Of a stretch of 5,002 nucleotides of DNA, positions 1 to 5,002 are shown piece by piece. The notes beneath the pieces are model-generated. The model made no database searches. It saw only the letters and a program-made list of their open reading frames with translations, and was not told the origin of the DNA. A program made the position numbers and the translations under genes. The first letter of the stretch is position 1, and every line of letters starts with the position of its first letter. Source of the stretch: Pseudomonadota bacterium (GTDB taxonomy: Bacteria; Myxococcota; Polyangia; GCA-2747355; JACKDQ01); the NCBI GenBank assembly GCA_030591195.1, contig JAUVBO010000359.1, positions 1 through 5,002 of the forward strand, in the 5' to 3' direction.

Positions 1-1111
1 CGGAGTCGCCGAGCAGCCCGTTGATCTGCACCATCAGCGGCAGGAAGACGTCGACCGGCACGATCTTGGCGTTGGTCACGCCCGCGCCCTCACGCACGTC
101 GCGAAGGACAGACAGCTCCGCGGGGAAGTCCTGGGCCAGCTGGGCCAGCGGGCCGATGCCGTAGAGCCCGTCGCGCACCTTCTTGTAGTCGTGGCTGATG
201 CTCTGGGTGGTGAAGCTCCAGGTGAAGGCCAGGTCGCCGGACGTGAGGCCATAGCGCTCGAGGCACTCGGGCAGCGTCGCGAGCGACTCGGTCTGCACCG
301 CGTGGTTGATGCCCTCGAACGGCGAGCGCACCGGCGCGCCGTCGGTCGAGGTCAGCCGCTTGGTCACCACCGCCGCGTAGGTCGTCGCCTCGCGCATCGG
401 CATCACCGGTTTCATGATCAGCGTGTTGGTCTCGCGCTCGTAAAACTCGAGCAACTCCGAGCCCACCTTGCCGTCGCGGGTGTTGGGGTGATCGAGGACG
501 CCGTCCATGTCGGTGTCCTCTCCCGGGTCGAGCTTGCCGTTGCCGTTGAGATCTTCCTCGACCTCCTCGAAGGGCATCGTCTGCAGCGAGGCGCGCGGAT
601 CCGCTTCGTGGAGCTTGGGGTTCTGCAGGACCTGGGGATAGTTACCCTGCCCGAGGTCGAGCGGCACCGCCTCGCAGAAGCCGGGCGAGCCAGGGGTGAT
701 GTCGAGCACCAGCACCGCGTCGTCATCGTACTTGTAGTTGTCGTTGTGGTGCCGCCGGAAGATCACCTCGGGATCGATGGGCGCCGTGAAGCTGACCGTG
801 ATCGGCGCCAGCGGGCCCCAGCCCGACAGCTTGCCCAGCTCGGCGCGGGTGGCGCGCTCCCACTCGGTGGTGCCGGCCATGATACTGGCGTTGAGGCGCC
901 GGCCCGTCGGCGAGGAGGCGTCGTAGATCGTGGCGAAGTCGTTAGGCAGGGGGATCTCGGGAAACGGCAGGTGGAAGACGTCGAACACCACCTGAGGGCC
1001 CGAGCCCAGCGCGGCCTTGCCGAGCGTGGCGGGCTCCTCGGAGAGGCAGCCGGTGAGCAGGGTCAGCAGCGAGAGCGAGAGAACGCCGGAGAGCTTGTTG
1101 CGCGTGGTCAT
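1..1111 (-). CDS. Surface lipoprotein with Ig-like/lipase-N-like region and EF-hand loop (C-terminus off window)
   Basis: About 370 residues are visible; the gene continues past the left edge. It starts with ATG at 1111, with a hydrophobic leader (residues 7-20) and the lipobox L19-T-G-C22, so it should be exported and lipid-anchored at Cys22. Residues 3 and 4 after the leader cysteine are Ser and Glu, with no Asp at +2. Residues about 40-110 read FDVFHLPFPEIPLPNDF and later KLSGWGPLAPITVSF. This resembles, by eye, the N-terminal domain of VolA-like bacterial lipases and related Ig-like lipoproteins. D187-LNGNGKLDPG-E198 is a textbook EF-hand loop (D, N, N, G, D, E at positions 1, 3, 5, 6, 9, 12), followed by D199-TDMDG, so calcium binding is likely. 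TTYAAVVTKRL further on is typical of these Ig-like folds. The upstream gene ends 16 bases before this start, with only a weak GGGA/GGAC ribosome site, which suggests co-transcription. A hydrolase domain could lie beyond the window; that is inference. The gene is real; its function is uncertain. Confidence 0.85.
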   Translation of the reverse strand, partial: MTTRNKLSGVLSLSLLTLLTGCLSEEPATLGKAALGSGPQVVFDVFHLPFPEIPLPNDFATIYDASSPTGRRLNASIMAGTTEWERATRAELGKLSGWGPLAPITVSFTAPIDPEVIFRRHHNDNYKYDDDAVLVLDITPGSPGFCEAVPLDLGQGNYPQVLQNPKLHEADPRASLQTMPFEEVEEDLNGNGKLDPGEDTDMDGVLDHPNTRDGKVGSELLEFYERETNTLIMKPVMPMREATTYAAVVTKRLTSTDGAPVRSPFEGINHAVQTESLATLPECLERYGLTSGDLAFTWSFTTQSISHDYKKVRDGLYGIGPLAQLAQDFPAELSVLRDVREGAGVTNAKIVPVDVFLPLMVQINGLLGDS

Positions 1112-1127
1112 CGTCTTGTCCGTCCCG

Positions 1128-2933
1128 TCACGGTCGGTAGGTCAACATCAGGCGGCCGCCGAAGGCCTTGTCAGGCGCCTTGCCCGCCGCGTTGCGGAAG
1201 GCCGAGCCCGGGAAGAACACCCCCCCCTCGGCGCCCACCGTCAGCTCCGTGCCGTGCAGCAGCGCGCGGTACTTGAGGCCGACGTCGATCTCGGTGCCCC
1301 AGTAGCCGCCGGGGCTGCCGTCGAGGGCGTTGCGCGGGGCGCCACCGGCCAGCTTGGTGTTGAGCGGATCGAGGTTCTTGGCCGGGGCGAAGGCGAACAG
1401 CGGCCCACCGTAGGCCTCCAGGCCGGCCAGCGGTCGGACCCAGACGCGGGGGAAGATCACCACCGCGTTGGACACCGAGCCGCGCGTGGGCACCCGCTCG
1501 AGGTTCTGCGAGGGCTCGGCCGACAGCATCGGATCGGCGGCGGTCACCGGTGCGCGACCGGTCTGCGCCGCCTGCATGTAGCGAAACAGCAGCAGCCCGG
1601 TCTCGTAGTTGGGGTCGGCCTTGAAGCCGCTGACCCGCTCGTCGTAGTGGTTCTGGTCGCCCGAGGCGTACAGCAGGTCGAGCACGCCGCCGAAGCGTCC
1701 AACCGCGACGCTGCCGCGCAGCGCCGCGCCGAGCTGCAGCACGTCGTGCTGCGAGAAGTCGGTGTTCGGCGCGAGCGTGGTGTCGCCGGTGATCAGCGCC
1801 AGCTCACCCTCGATCGTCAGCCGCGCGCGCGACAGGTCGAAGGTCGTGCGGCCCGCGAGGTCGATGGCGGTGACGTTGAGCTCGTGCCCCTCGACGGACT
1901 TGAGCCGCCGGTGCACGAGGAAGAACCCGCCCTGGGTCGGACGCCCGTAGCCGGCCAGCGCCGAGGCGACGAGCTGCAGCGCGGAGTCGCCGTTCAGCAG
2001 CACGTCGTCGCCCCGCGCCTGATCCACGGCCAGGGTGGCGATCACCCGCGCCCTGGACAGCGGGCCGGTGCCGAGGAAGCCCCGCAGCACGCGATCGCCG
2101 CCGCGTGGATCGGAAAACCGCGCCGAGCCGGGCTTCCAGCCGTGCGCGCCGTCGTTGGCCAGCAGCCCCATGCCCCAGTGGCTGGTCATGAAGCCGCCGC
2201 CGAGGTGCAGGTAGCGTCCGATGGAGAAGCGGCCGTAGCCCTTGCGCAGCTGGGTCGTCACCTCCGCGAAGTTGGGCAGACCGACCCCATCGAGCGCGCG
2301 CTCTCTCGCCCAGGCGCCCGTGGACAGGTCGTGCTCGTACTCGGCCATGACGAGGAGCTTGCCCGCGAGCGGCTTGACCGTCTTGAGGCGCACGCCGAGC
2401 CTGATCACCGGCGAGAGCACCACGCCCGAGTTGTAGCGGTTGCCGTCGCGGTCGACCTCGATCTCGCTGACGTCCTCGGCGCGCCCGTGCAGCAGCAGCG
2501 GCACCTGCAGCGACCAGCCGCGCCAGACGACCGAGGCCAGCGGTCGGTAGGCGCCGTGGGGCCCGCTGAGCACCTGCGCCGGGGCCGGCGCGCGAAGCGT
2601 CGCCTCCGCCGCCACCGGGGCCGGGGCGGCGTCTTCGGCCAAGGCCGGGGCGGCGTCTTCGGCCAAGGCCGGGGCGGCGTCTTCGGCCAAGGCCGGGGCG
2701 GTCACCTCGGCCGGCGTGTGCGCGGCAGCCGGAGCGCTCGCCGGAGCCGGAGCGCTCGCTGGAGCCGGGGCGCTCGCTGGAGCCGGGGCGCTCGCTGGAG
2801 CCGAGGCGCTCGCTGGAGCCGGGGGCGGCGCCTCCGCGCGCGCGACGGCACCAAGCCCGCCGACGGCACCGAAGAATCCGCCCAAGATTAGCGCTGCCCG
2901 CACGCCTCGACCATGCCCGCTTGACCATTGCAT
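1128..2933 (-). CDS. Exported Pro/Ala-linker outer-membrane beta-barrel protein (TIGR04551-like)
   Basis: The product has 601 residues. I chose ATG at 2933 over the longer reading from 3002 because GAGGGG lies 7 bases upstream and the protein then begins with a proper signal peptide: Arg9/Arg12, a hydrophobic stretch at 13-30, and a likely cut after A31-R-A33. Residues 35-120 are a low-complexity Pro/Ala/Ser linker with an acidic part made of the octapeptide AEDAAPAL. From about 125 to the end the sequence alternates polar and hydrophobic residues with many Gly and aromatic residues (for example [11 protein letters not shown] and [16 protein letters not shown]), as in outer-membrane barrels. 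The motif [12 protein letters not shown] (251-262) followed by [12 protein letters not shown] resembles a myxobacterial outer-membrane group that I recall as TIGR04551; this is from memory and unconfirmed. The end, LMLTYRP, is not a classic terminal aromatic signature. It is first in a probable operon with the lipoprotein gene. Substrate and function are unknown. Confidence 0.88.
   Translation of the reverse strand: MQWSSGHGRGVRAALILGGFFGAVGGLGAVARAEAPPPAPASASAPASAPAPASAPAPASAPAPASAPAAAHTPAEVTAPALAEDAAPALAEDAAPALAEDAAPAPVAAEATLRAPAPAQVLSGPHGAYRPLASVVWRGWSLQVPLLLHGRAEDVSEIEVDRDGNRYNSGVVLSPVIRLGVRLKTVKPLAGKLLVMAEYEHDLSTGAWARERALDGVGLPNFAEVTTQLRKGYGRFSIGRYLHLGGGFMTSHWGMGLLANDGAHGWKPGSARFSDPRGGDRVLRGFLGTGPLSRARVIATLAVDQARGDDVLLNGDSALQLVASALAGYGRPTQGGFFLVHRRLKSVEGHELNVTAIDLAGRTTFDLSRARLTIEGELALITGDTTLAPNTDFSQHDVLQLGAALRGSVAVGRFGGVLDLLYASGDQNHYDERVSGFKADPNYETGLLLFRYMQAAQTGRAPVTAADPMLSAEPSQNLERVPTRGSVSNAVVIFPRVWVRPLAGLEAYGGPLFAFAPAKNLDPLNTKLAGGAPRNALDGSPGGYWGTEIDVGLKYRALLHGTELTVGAEGGVFFPGSAFRNAAGKAPDKAFGGRLMLTYRP
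2620..2691 (-). repeat. Coding minisatellite, three perfect 24-bp units
   Basis: There are three identical, in-frame 24-bp units at 2620-2643, 2644-2667 and 2668-2691, plus a 9-base partial fourth at 2692-2700. They encode the acidic octapeptide repeat AEDAAPAL in the linker of the outer-membrane protein gene. Perfect identity suggests recent expansion by slippage or recombination. Unit changes would keep the reading frame and only alter linker length. Confidence 0.93.
2725..2814 (-). repeat. Coding minisatellite, five 18-bp units
   Basis: Five consecutive 18-bp units start at 2725, 2743, 2761, 2779 and 2797, with a degenerate sixth beginning at 2815. The two units at 2761 and 2779 are identical and the others differ by one to a few bases. 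They encode a Ser-Ala-Pro-Ala-Pro-Ala type hexapeptide, giving the extended Pro/Ala spacer just after the signal peptide of the outer-membrane protein. Like the 24-bp array next to it, copy-number change would preserve the frame. Confidence 0.9.
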
Positions 2934-2940
2934 CGCTTCG

Positions 2941-2946
2941 CCCCTC
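2941..2946 (-). promoter_or_regulatory. Ribosome binding site deciding the 2933 start
   Basis: On the minus strand this reads GAGGGG, separated by 7 bases from ATG at 2933. It is the best Shine-Dalgarno match in the region and supports this start over the in-frame ATG at 3002, which would put a non-signal-like extension before the hydrophobic leader. I could not identify a convincing -35/-10 pair upstream of it. Confidence 0.65.
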
Positions 2947-3030
2947 GTGCTTCGCCCTGCGTCTGGTCCAGAGCGGGAGAAACTTGCGGCGCAGGCTATC
3001 ACGTGGGTGGAGATTTGTGCCGCCTGCGGA

Positions 3031-3077
3031 GCGGATTCATCGACGAGCCGGCATCGGGCGGCGGCCCGATGAACCGC
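3031..3077. other. Strong GC-rich hairpin with a competing outer pairing
   Basis: CATCGGGC (3052-3059) and GCCCGATG (3064-3071) form a perfect 8-bp stem with a 4-base loop. GCGG-A-TTCATC (3031-3041) can instead pair with GATGAACCGC (3068-3077), with one bulged A. The two pairings share 3068-3071, so they exclude each other. There is no T-run on either side, so this is not a standard intrinsic terminator. It could act in the 5' leader of the minus-strand operon, be a protein-binding site, or have no role. Confidence 0.45.
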
Positions 3078-3186
3078 ATCCAGCCCGTCGACGCGATGCC
3101 AGCTGGGGCGCCAGGCAGCTGAGGTGCTGTCGATCGTCCGAAAGAGCAGGGGAGGCTGATGGGCTCTGTCTACCGCCGCGGCAGCA

Positions 3187-3214
3187 GCGAGCAGGACGAA
3201 CGAACGCGGTTTTC
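3187..3214. repeat. 28-bp direct repeat, copy 1
   Basis: These 28 bases (core AGGACGAACGAACGCGG) are identical, in the same orientation, to those at 4975-5002, 1,788 bases away. The match continues in neither direction to the left beyond 3187; to the right the comparison is cut by the window end. In this copy the repeat is followed by GCGTGAGG. An exact 28-base match is far beyond chance in 5 kb, so it is a dispersed repeat, a boundary of a duplicated or inserted segment, or one unit of a larger family. Confidence 0.85.
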
Positions 3215-3387
3215 GCGTGAGGGCCCCTGTATCGCAGCGTGGAATCCAGCGTCGTCAACACGCCGTGGCCGAACTACCGGCCTGGATTTCGTAGCGAAGG
3301 CAACACGGGAGCGCTGCGGAACGCCGCCTCGGGCGCACCGGCGCGTCAAGCGGCACGAGAGCGCGCTACAGGTCGAAGGAGCAGTCG

Positions 3388-3570
3388 TGCGTCTTTGCCG
3401 GCCGCTACGACGCGGCGAGCGACAGCTGGGGCCCTGGCGTGTCGATCGAGCAGAACCCGAGCCACGCCGCCGGGCCCCGGGTCGTCGCCGACGCCAGCGG
3501 CAACGCCGTCGCCGTCTGGCAGCAGGCCAGCAACCACCGCCACGACGTCTGGATCAGCTTCTTCCGCTGA
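3388..3570 (+). pseudogene. C-terminal remnant of an AVWQQ-type beta-propeller-like repeat protein
   Basis: Reading in the frame that stops at TGA 3568-3570 gives about 60 residues: FAGRYDAASDSWGPGV, then PRVVADASGNAVAVWQQ, then HDVWISFFR and stop. This is one full unit of the repeat found in large secreted and lipoprotein surface proteins of Gram-negative bacteria, where units of the type RYD-SWG-(V)-A-D-GNAVAVWQQ-D(V/I)W recur about every 50-60 residues. The pattern match is from memory. Upstream the frame is open only back to 3295 (TAG at 3292-3294), with no usable start, no export signal and no second unit. Its natural ending suggests the 3' end of a gene whose body was lost. No promoter or ribosome site is visible. 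It lies between the first 28-bp repeat and the transposase-like remnant, in a different frame from the latter. Confidence 0.6.
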
Positions 3571-3649
3571 TCGCTCGACCGACGGCCTAGCGACTGCAGC
3601 CGCTCGTCCGCCCCCCAGATCGGTTCGGGGATCGTCGAGGCTATCGTGC

Positions 3650-3835
3650 GATGCACAGAGGCGCCCACCGTCGGACGAGGATGTCGAGGCGCTGCTCGCT
3701 CGTATCGTTCGCCGGGTCCTCGCCCTGTTCGACGACGACGACGACAGCGCAGCGGATCAAGACGACCCGCAACTGTGGGCGCAAGCCGAGGCGAAGGTCG
3801 GCTCCGACGAGTATCCGCTGCTTGGCCGCCGATGT
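3650..3835 (+). pseudogene. Possible transposase fragment (acidic segment)
   Basis: In this frame the sequence reads PPSDEDVEALLARIVRRVLALF, then a run of five Asp, SAADQDDPQLWAQAEAKV, and ends near LLGRRCLPG. A helix of the form P-(T/S)-DEDV-LL-RI-RRV-L followed by an acidic, variable stretch is what I recall from the middle of IS91-like transposases common in myxobacterial genomes. This is recollection, not a search. The catalytic HUH and tyrosine parts are absent, so at most it is an inactive piece. The frame runs on into the phosphatase start region without meaning. The (GAC)5 run at 3731-3745 is also a simple repeat. Alternatively it is an unrelated decayed gene, or chance coding-like sequence. 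Confidence 0.35.
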
Positions 3836-3871
3836 CTTCCGGGCGTTGCCGATCGGCCACGGCGCGTGGTG

Positions 3872-3877
3872 TATCAT
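3872..3877 (+). promoter_or_regulatory. Putative -10 element for the phosphatase gene
   Basis: TATCAT differs from the TATAAT consensus at one position, in an otherwise GC-rich stretch. It ends 8 bases before the ATG at 3886, which would place the transcription start at or next to the A of the start codon. A possible -35, TTGCCG at 3846-3851, is 20 bases upstream, longer than the usual 16-18, so the -35 assignment is weak. Confidence 0.35.
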
Positions 3878-3885
3878 TTGGCTAG

Positions 3886-4845
3886 ATGGCGAGCGGCCGT
3901 ACATTCGCGATCGGTGACGTCCACGGGTGCGCCGAGGAGTTGCACCAACTCCTCGATGAACTGGAAATCACGTCCGCCGACCACCTGCTTTTTGTCGGTG
4001 ACCTGATCGACCGAGGCAACGGCTCCCGCCAGGTGGTCGAGACCGTCCTGCGATTGCGACACTACTGCGACGTGCGGGTCGTGCTCGGCAATCACGAAGC
4101 GATGATGCTCGACTTTCTCCGCCAGCCCGCGACATCGGGTGCCGGGATGTTCATCTTCAACGGCGGCGGCGCCACGCTCGCCTCGTATGCCGATGACCAC
4201 GGTTTCTACAACATCCCGGAGGAGCACTACCTTTTCCTCGAGAGCCTCGCTCTGTACCACGAGACTGAGGATTATTTCCTCGTTCACGCGGGGGTTCCCG
4301 ACATTCCGCTCGAAGAGATCCGTGCCAAGCAATATCGCGAGGAGCTGCTCTGGAGTCGAACGATCCGCAAGAGCGCCTACAGTTGGTCGAAGCTGATCGT
4401 CCATGGTCACACCCAGCGGCCCGAAGTAGAGATCGCGCCAAACCGAATCAACGTCGATGCGGGCTGTGTCTACGGCGGCTGCCTGGCTGCCATCGACCTC
4501 GATTCCCAGAAGGTCTACTACGTAGAGCGCCGCAGCCCGGAAGAGATGGTTCACTTGAGCGACCGTTCTTCGCGCCGCAAGGCGGTCCGCTTCGATGGGC
4601 AGGTGCCCGTACGCATCCAGCGCGATGGACGCTGGAACGACTTCGTTACCGACAACTACAGCGAGGTCGGGATCTACATCCGCCCTGCCGACGACACCGT
4701 CGAGGAGCTGGAGATCGGAGAAACGATCAGTGGACGGATCTCGCCGGCCGACAAGCGCGCCGTCGAGTTCTCCGGCGAGGTCGTGCGCATCGACAAGGGC
4801 GCCGCTACCGTCCGCTACGGCGTCCGCATCGTGCTCGTCGATTGA
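3886..4845 (+). CDS. PPP-family metallophosphatase with C-terminal PilZ domain
   Basis: A complete 319-residue protein. Residues 5-215 carry every metal-binding and catalytic block of the PPP/ApaH/lambda-phosphatase family: G10-DVHG, G38-DLIDRG, G68-NHE, H134-AG and H173-GHT. It should bind two metal ions and hydrolyse phosphoesters, as a Ser/Thr protein phosphatase or a nucleotide hydrolase. The HGHT block fits the bacterial/phage branch. Residues about 227-317 are a PilZ domain: R231-KAV-R235 (RxxxR) and N257-YSEV-G262 ([D/N]xSxxG), the cyclic di-GMP binding signature. There is no signal peptide or membrane helix, so it is cytoplasmic. The start is fixed: TAG at 3883-3885 is immediately upstream in frame and the first catalytic block begins at residue 10. 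No Shine-Dalgarno is present, so the mRNA may be leaderless. It has no co-directional neighbour in the window. Cyclic di-GMP control of the phosphatase is inferred from the domain pairing. Confidence 0.95.
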   Translation: MASGRTFAIGDVHGCAEELHQLLDELEITSADHLLFVGDLIDRGNGSRQVVETVLRLRHYCDVRVVLGNHEAMMLDFLRQPATSGAGMFIFNGGGATLASYADDHGFYNIPEEHYLFLESLALYHETEDYFLVHAGVPDIPLEEIRAKQYREELLWSRTIRKSAYSWSKLIVHGHTQRPEVEIAPNRINVDAGCVYGGCLAAIDLDSQKVYYVERRSPEEMVHLSDRSSRRKAVRFDGQVPVRIQRDGRWNDFVTDNYSEVGIYIRPADDTVEELEIGETISGRISPADKRAVEFSGEVVRIDKGAATVRYGVRIVLVD

Positions 4846-4850
4846 GTCGG

Positions 4851-4886
4851 CTCGGAGGGGCTGCGCCCTTGCTTGCAGAATCCGAG
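4851..4886 (+). terminator. Weak possible hairpin after the phosphatase gene
   Basis: CTCGGA (4851-4856) and TCCGAG (4881-4886) are complementary, with CTGC/GCAG (4861-4864 and 4875-4878) able to pair inside, beginning 5 bases after the stop codon. There is no T-run after it, so it is not a standard Rho-independent terminator. It may slow polymerase or protect the 3' end, or it may be chance in GC-rich DNA. Confidence 0.25.
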
Positions 4887-4974
4887 TCAGTGGTTCGGCG
4901 ACAACGCGGCGGTGTCGACCAGGACAGGGGTCACCCGACCACTACTCCCCAGCGACCGGAAACCGCCAATTTTC

Positions 4975-5002
4975 GCGAGCAGGACGAACGAACGCGGTTT
5001 TC
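4975..5002. repeat. 28-bp direct repeat, copy 2, at the window edge
   Basis: Identical to 3187-3214 and in the same orientation. Here the repeat is preceded by TTTT, so TTTTCGCGAGCAGG leads into the unit, and the unit ends in GGTTTTC where the sequence stops. If the next bases are GCGAGCAGG, this would be the start of a tandem array with a 28-bp period; if they are GCGTGAGG, it matches copy 1 for longer. The window cannot tell. The bases between the phosphatase gene and this copy (4887-4974) hold no gene that I can support. Confidence 0.85.

Larger units (their letters stand above)
2947..3387. other. Intergenic stretch without a supportable intact gene
   Basis: This lies between the divergent minus-strand operon and the remnants before the plus-strand phosphatase gene. 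It should contain the promoter of the minus-strand operon, but no clear sigma-70-like boxes are visible. It contains the hairpin at 3031-3077 and the first 28-bp repeat copy at 3187-3214. Several open frames cross it, but they are short, rich in Arg/Gly/Ala and lack recognisable motifs. One of them ends at 3122 with a plausible-looking tail (RIQPVDAMPAGAPGS), which might be a decayed C-terminus but cannot be supported. Confidence 0.5.

Noticed and set aside
191..1276. 361-codon open frame on the plus strand
   Set aside because: It is antisense to the lipoprotein gene; composition is typical of a GC-rich shadow frame. The opposite strand shows a lipobox and an exact EF-hand loop.
1017..2891. 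624-codon open frame on the plus strand
   Set aside because: It lies antisense to the outer-membrane protein gene. Its product is Arg/Gly/His/Val-rich with no motifs and becomes a trivial repeat over the minisatellites, whereas the minus-strand reading has a signal peptide, ribosome site and barrel pattern.
1804..2928. 374-codon open frame on the minus strand
   Set aside because: It is an alternative frame inside the outer-membrane protein gene, dominated by Arg, Gly and Ala with no coherent fold signal.
2934..3002. N-terminal extension of the outer-membrane protein to an ATG at 3002
   Set aside because: It would add 23 residues ahead of a well-formed signal peptide and ignore the GAGGGG ribosome site placed 7 bases before the 2933 start.
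2928..3122. Small plus-strand open frame of 64 codons
   Set aside because: The first part is antisense to the start and leader of the outer-membrane protein gene and there is no ribosome site. The end looks mildly protein-like, but that is not enough to call a gene.
3239..4006. 255-codon open frame on the plus strand
   Set aside because: As a whole it is not a gene: it overlaps the phosphatase start in another frame, and the stretch 3394-3570 is clearly read in a different frame. Only its 3650-3835 segment looks like protein and is listed as a remnant.
3874..4554. 226-codon open frame on the minus strand
   Set aside because: It reads deceptively protein-like, but it is the exact antisense of the phosphatase catalytic domain, whose motifs are unambiguous on the plus strand.
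4922..4950. Possible inverted repeat around GGGGTC and ACTCCCC
   Set aside because: The arms pair only over four or five bases once aligned, which is expected by chance in this composition.
3187..5002. CRISPR array based on the 28-bp repeat
   Set aside because: There are only two copies, 1.8 kb apart, with a gene between them, so there is no repeat-spacer pattern and no cas gene. Sequence beyond 5002 would be needed to revisit this.

Overview
The window is very GC-rich, with strong G/C preference at third codon positions. Its protein content points to a myxobacterium-like member of Myxococcota: a surface lipoprotein with Ig-like character, an outer-membrane protein resembling the TIGR04551 group, and a phosphatase fused to a PilZ domain. 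This placement rests on family resemblance read by eye; there is no rRNA or marker gene to confirm it.

Layout: (1) Positions 1-2933 hold two genes on the minus strand, read from 2933 towards 1 and probably forming one operon. The upstream gene (1128-2933) encodes an exported protein with a Pro/Ala-rich linker built from two DNA minisatellites, followed by a probable beta-barrel. The downstream gene starts 16 bases later at 1111 and runs off the left edge. It encodes a lipoprotein with a lipobox and a canonical EF-hand calcium loop. (2) Positions 2934-3885 contain no intact gene that I can support. The stretch holds a strong hairpin near 3031-3077, the first copy of an exact 28-bp direct repeat, and two apparent gene remnants in different frames. 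One remnant is the C-terminal end of an 'AVWQQ' beta-propeller-like repeat protein; the other is a piece resembling the acidic part of a transposase. (3) Positions 3886-4845 on the plus strand encode a complete 319-residue PPP-type metallophosphatase with a C-terminal PilZ domain. Its start codon lies just after a -10-like element and has no Shine-Dalgarno sequence, so the mRNA may be leaderless. (4) Positions 4846-5002 hold a possible weak hairpin and the second copy of the 28-bp repeat, which is cut by the window end.

The minus-strand pair looks like cell-envelope machinery, with a lipoprotein and an outer-membrane protein made together. The plus-strand gene looks like an independent signalling gene that would link the second messenger cyclic di-GMP to removal of phosphate from a protein or nucleotide. 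It is the most interesting item here. It sits between the two copies of the 28-bp repeat together with the remnants, so this part of the window may be a rearranged or inserted segment.
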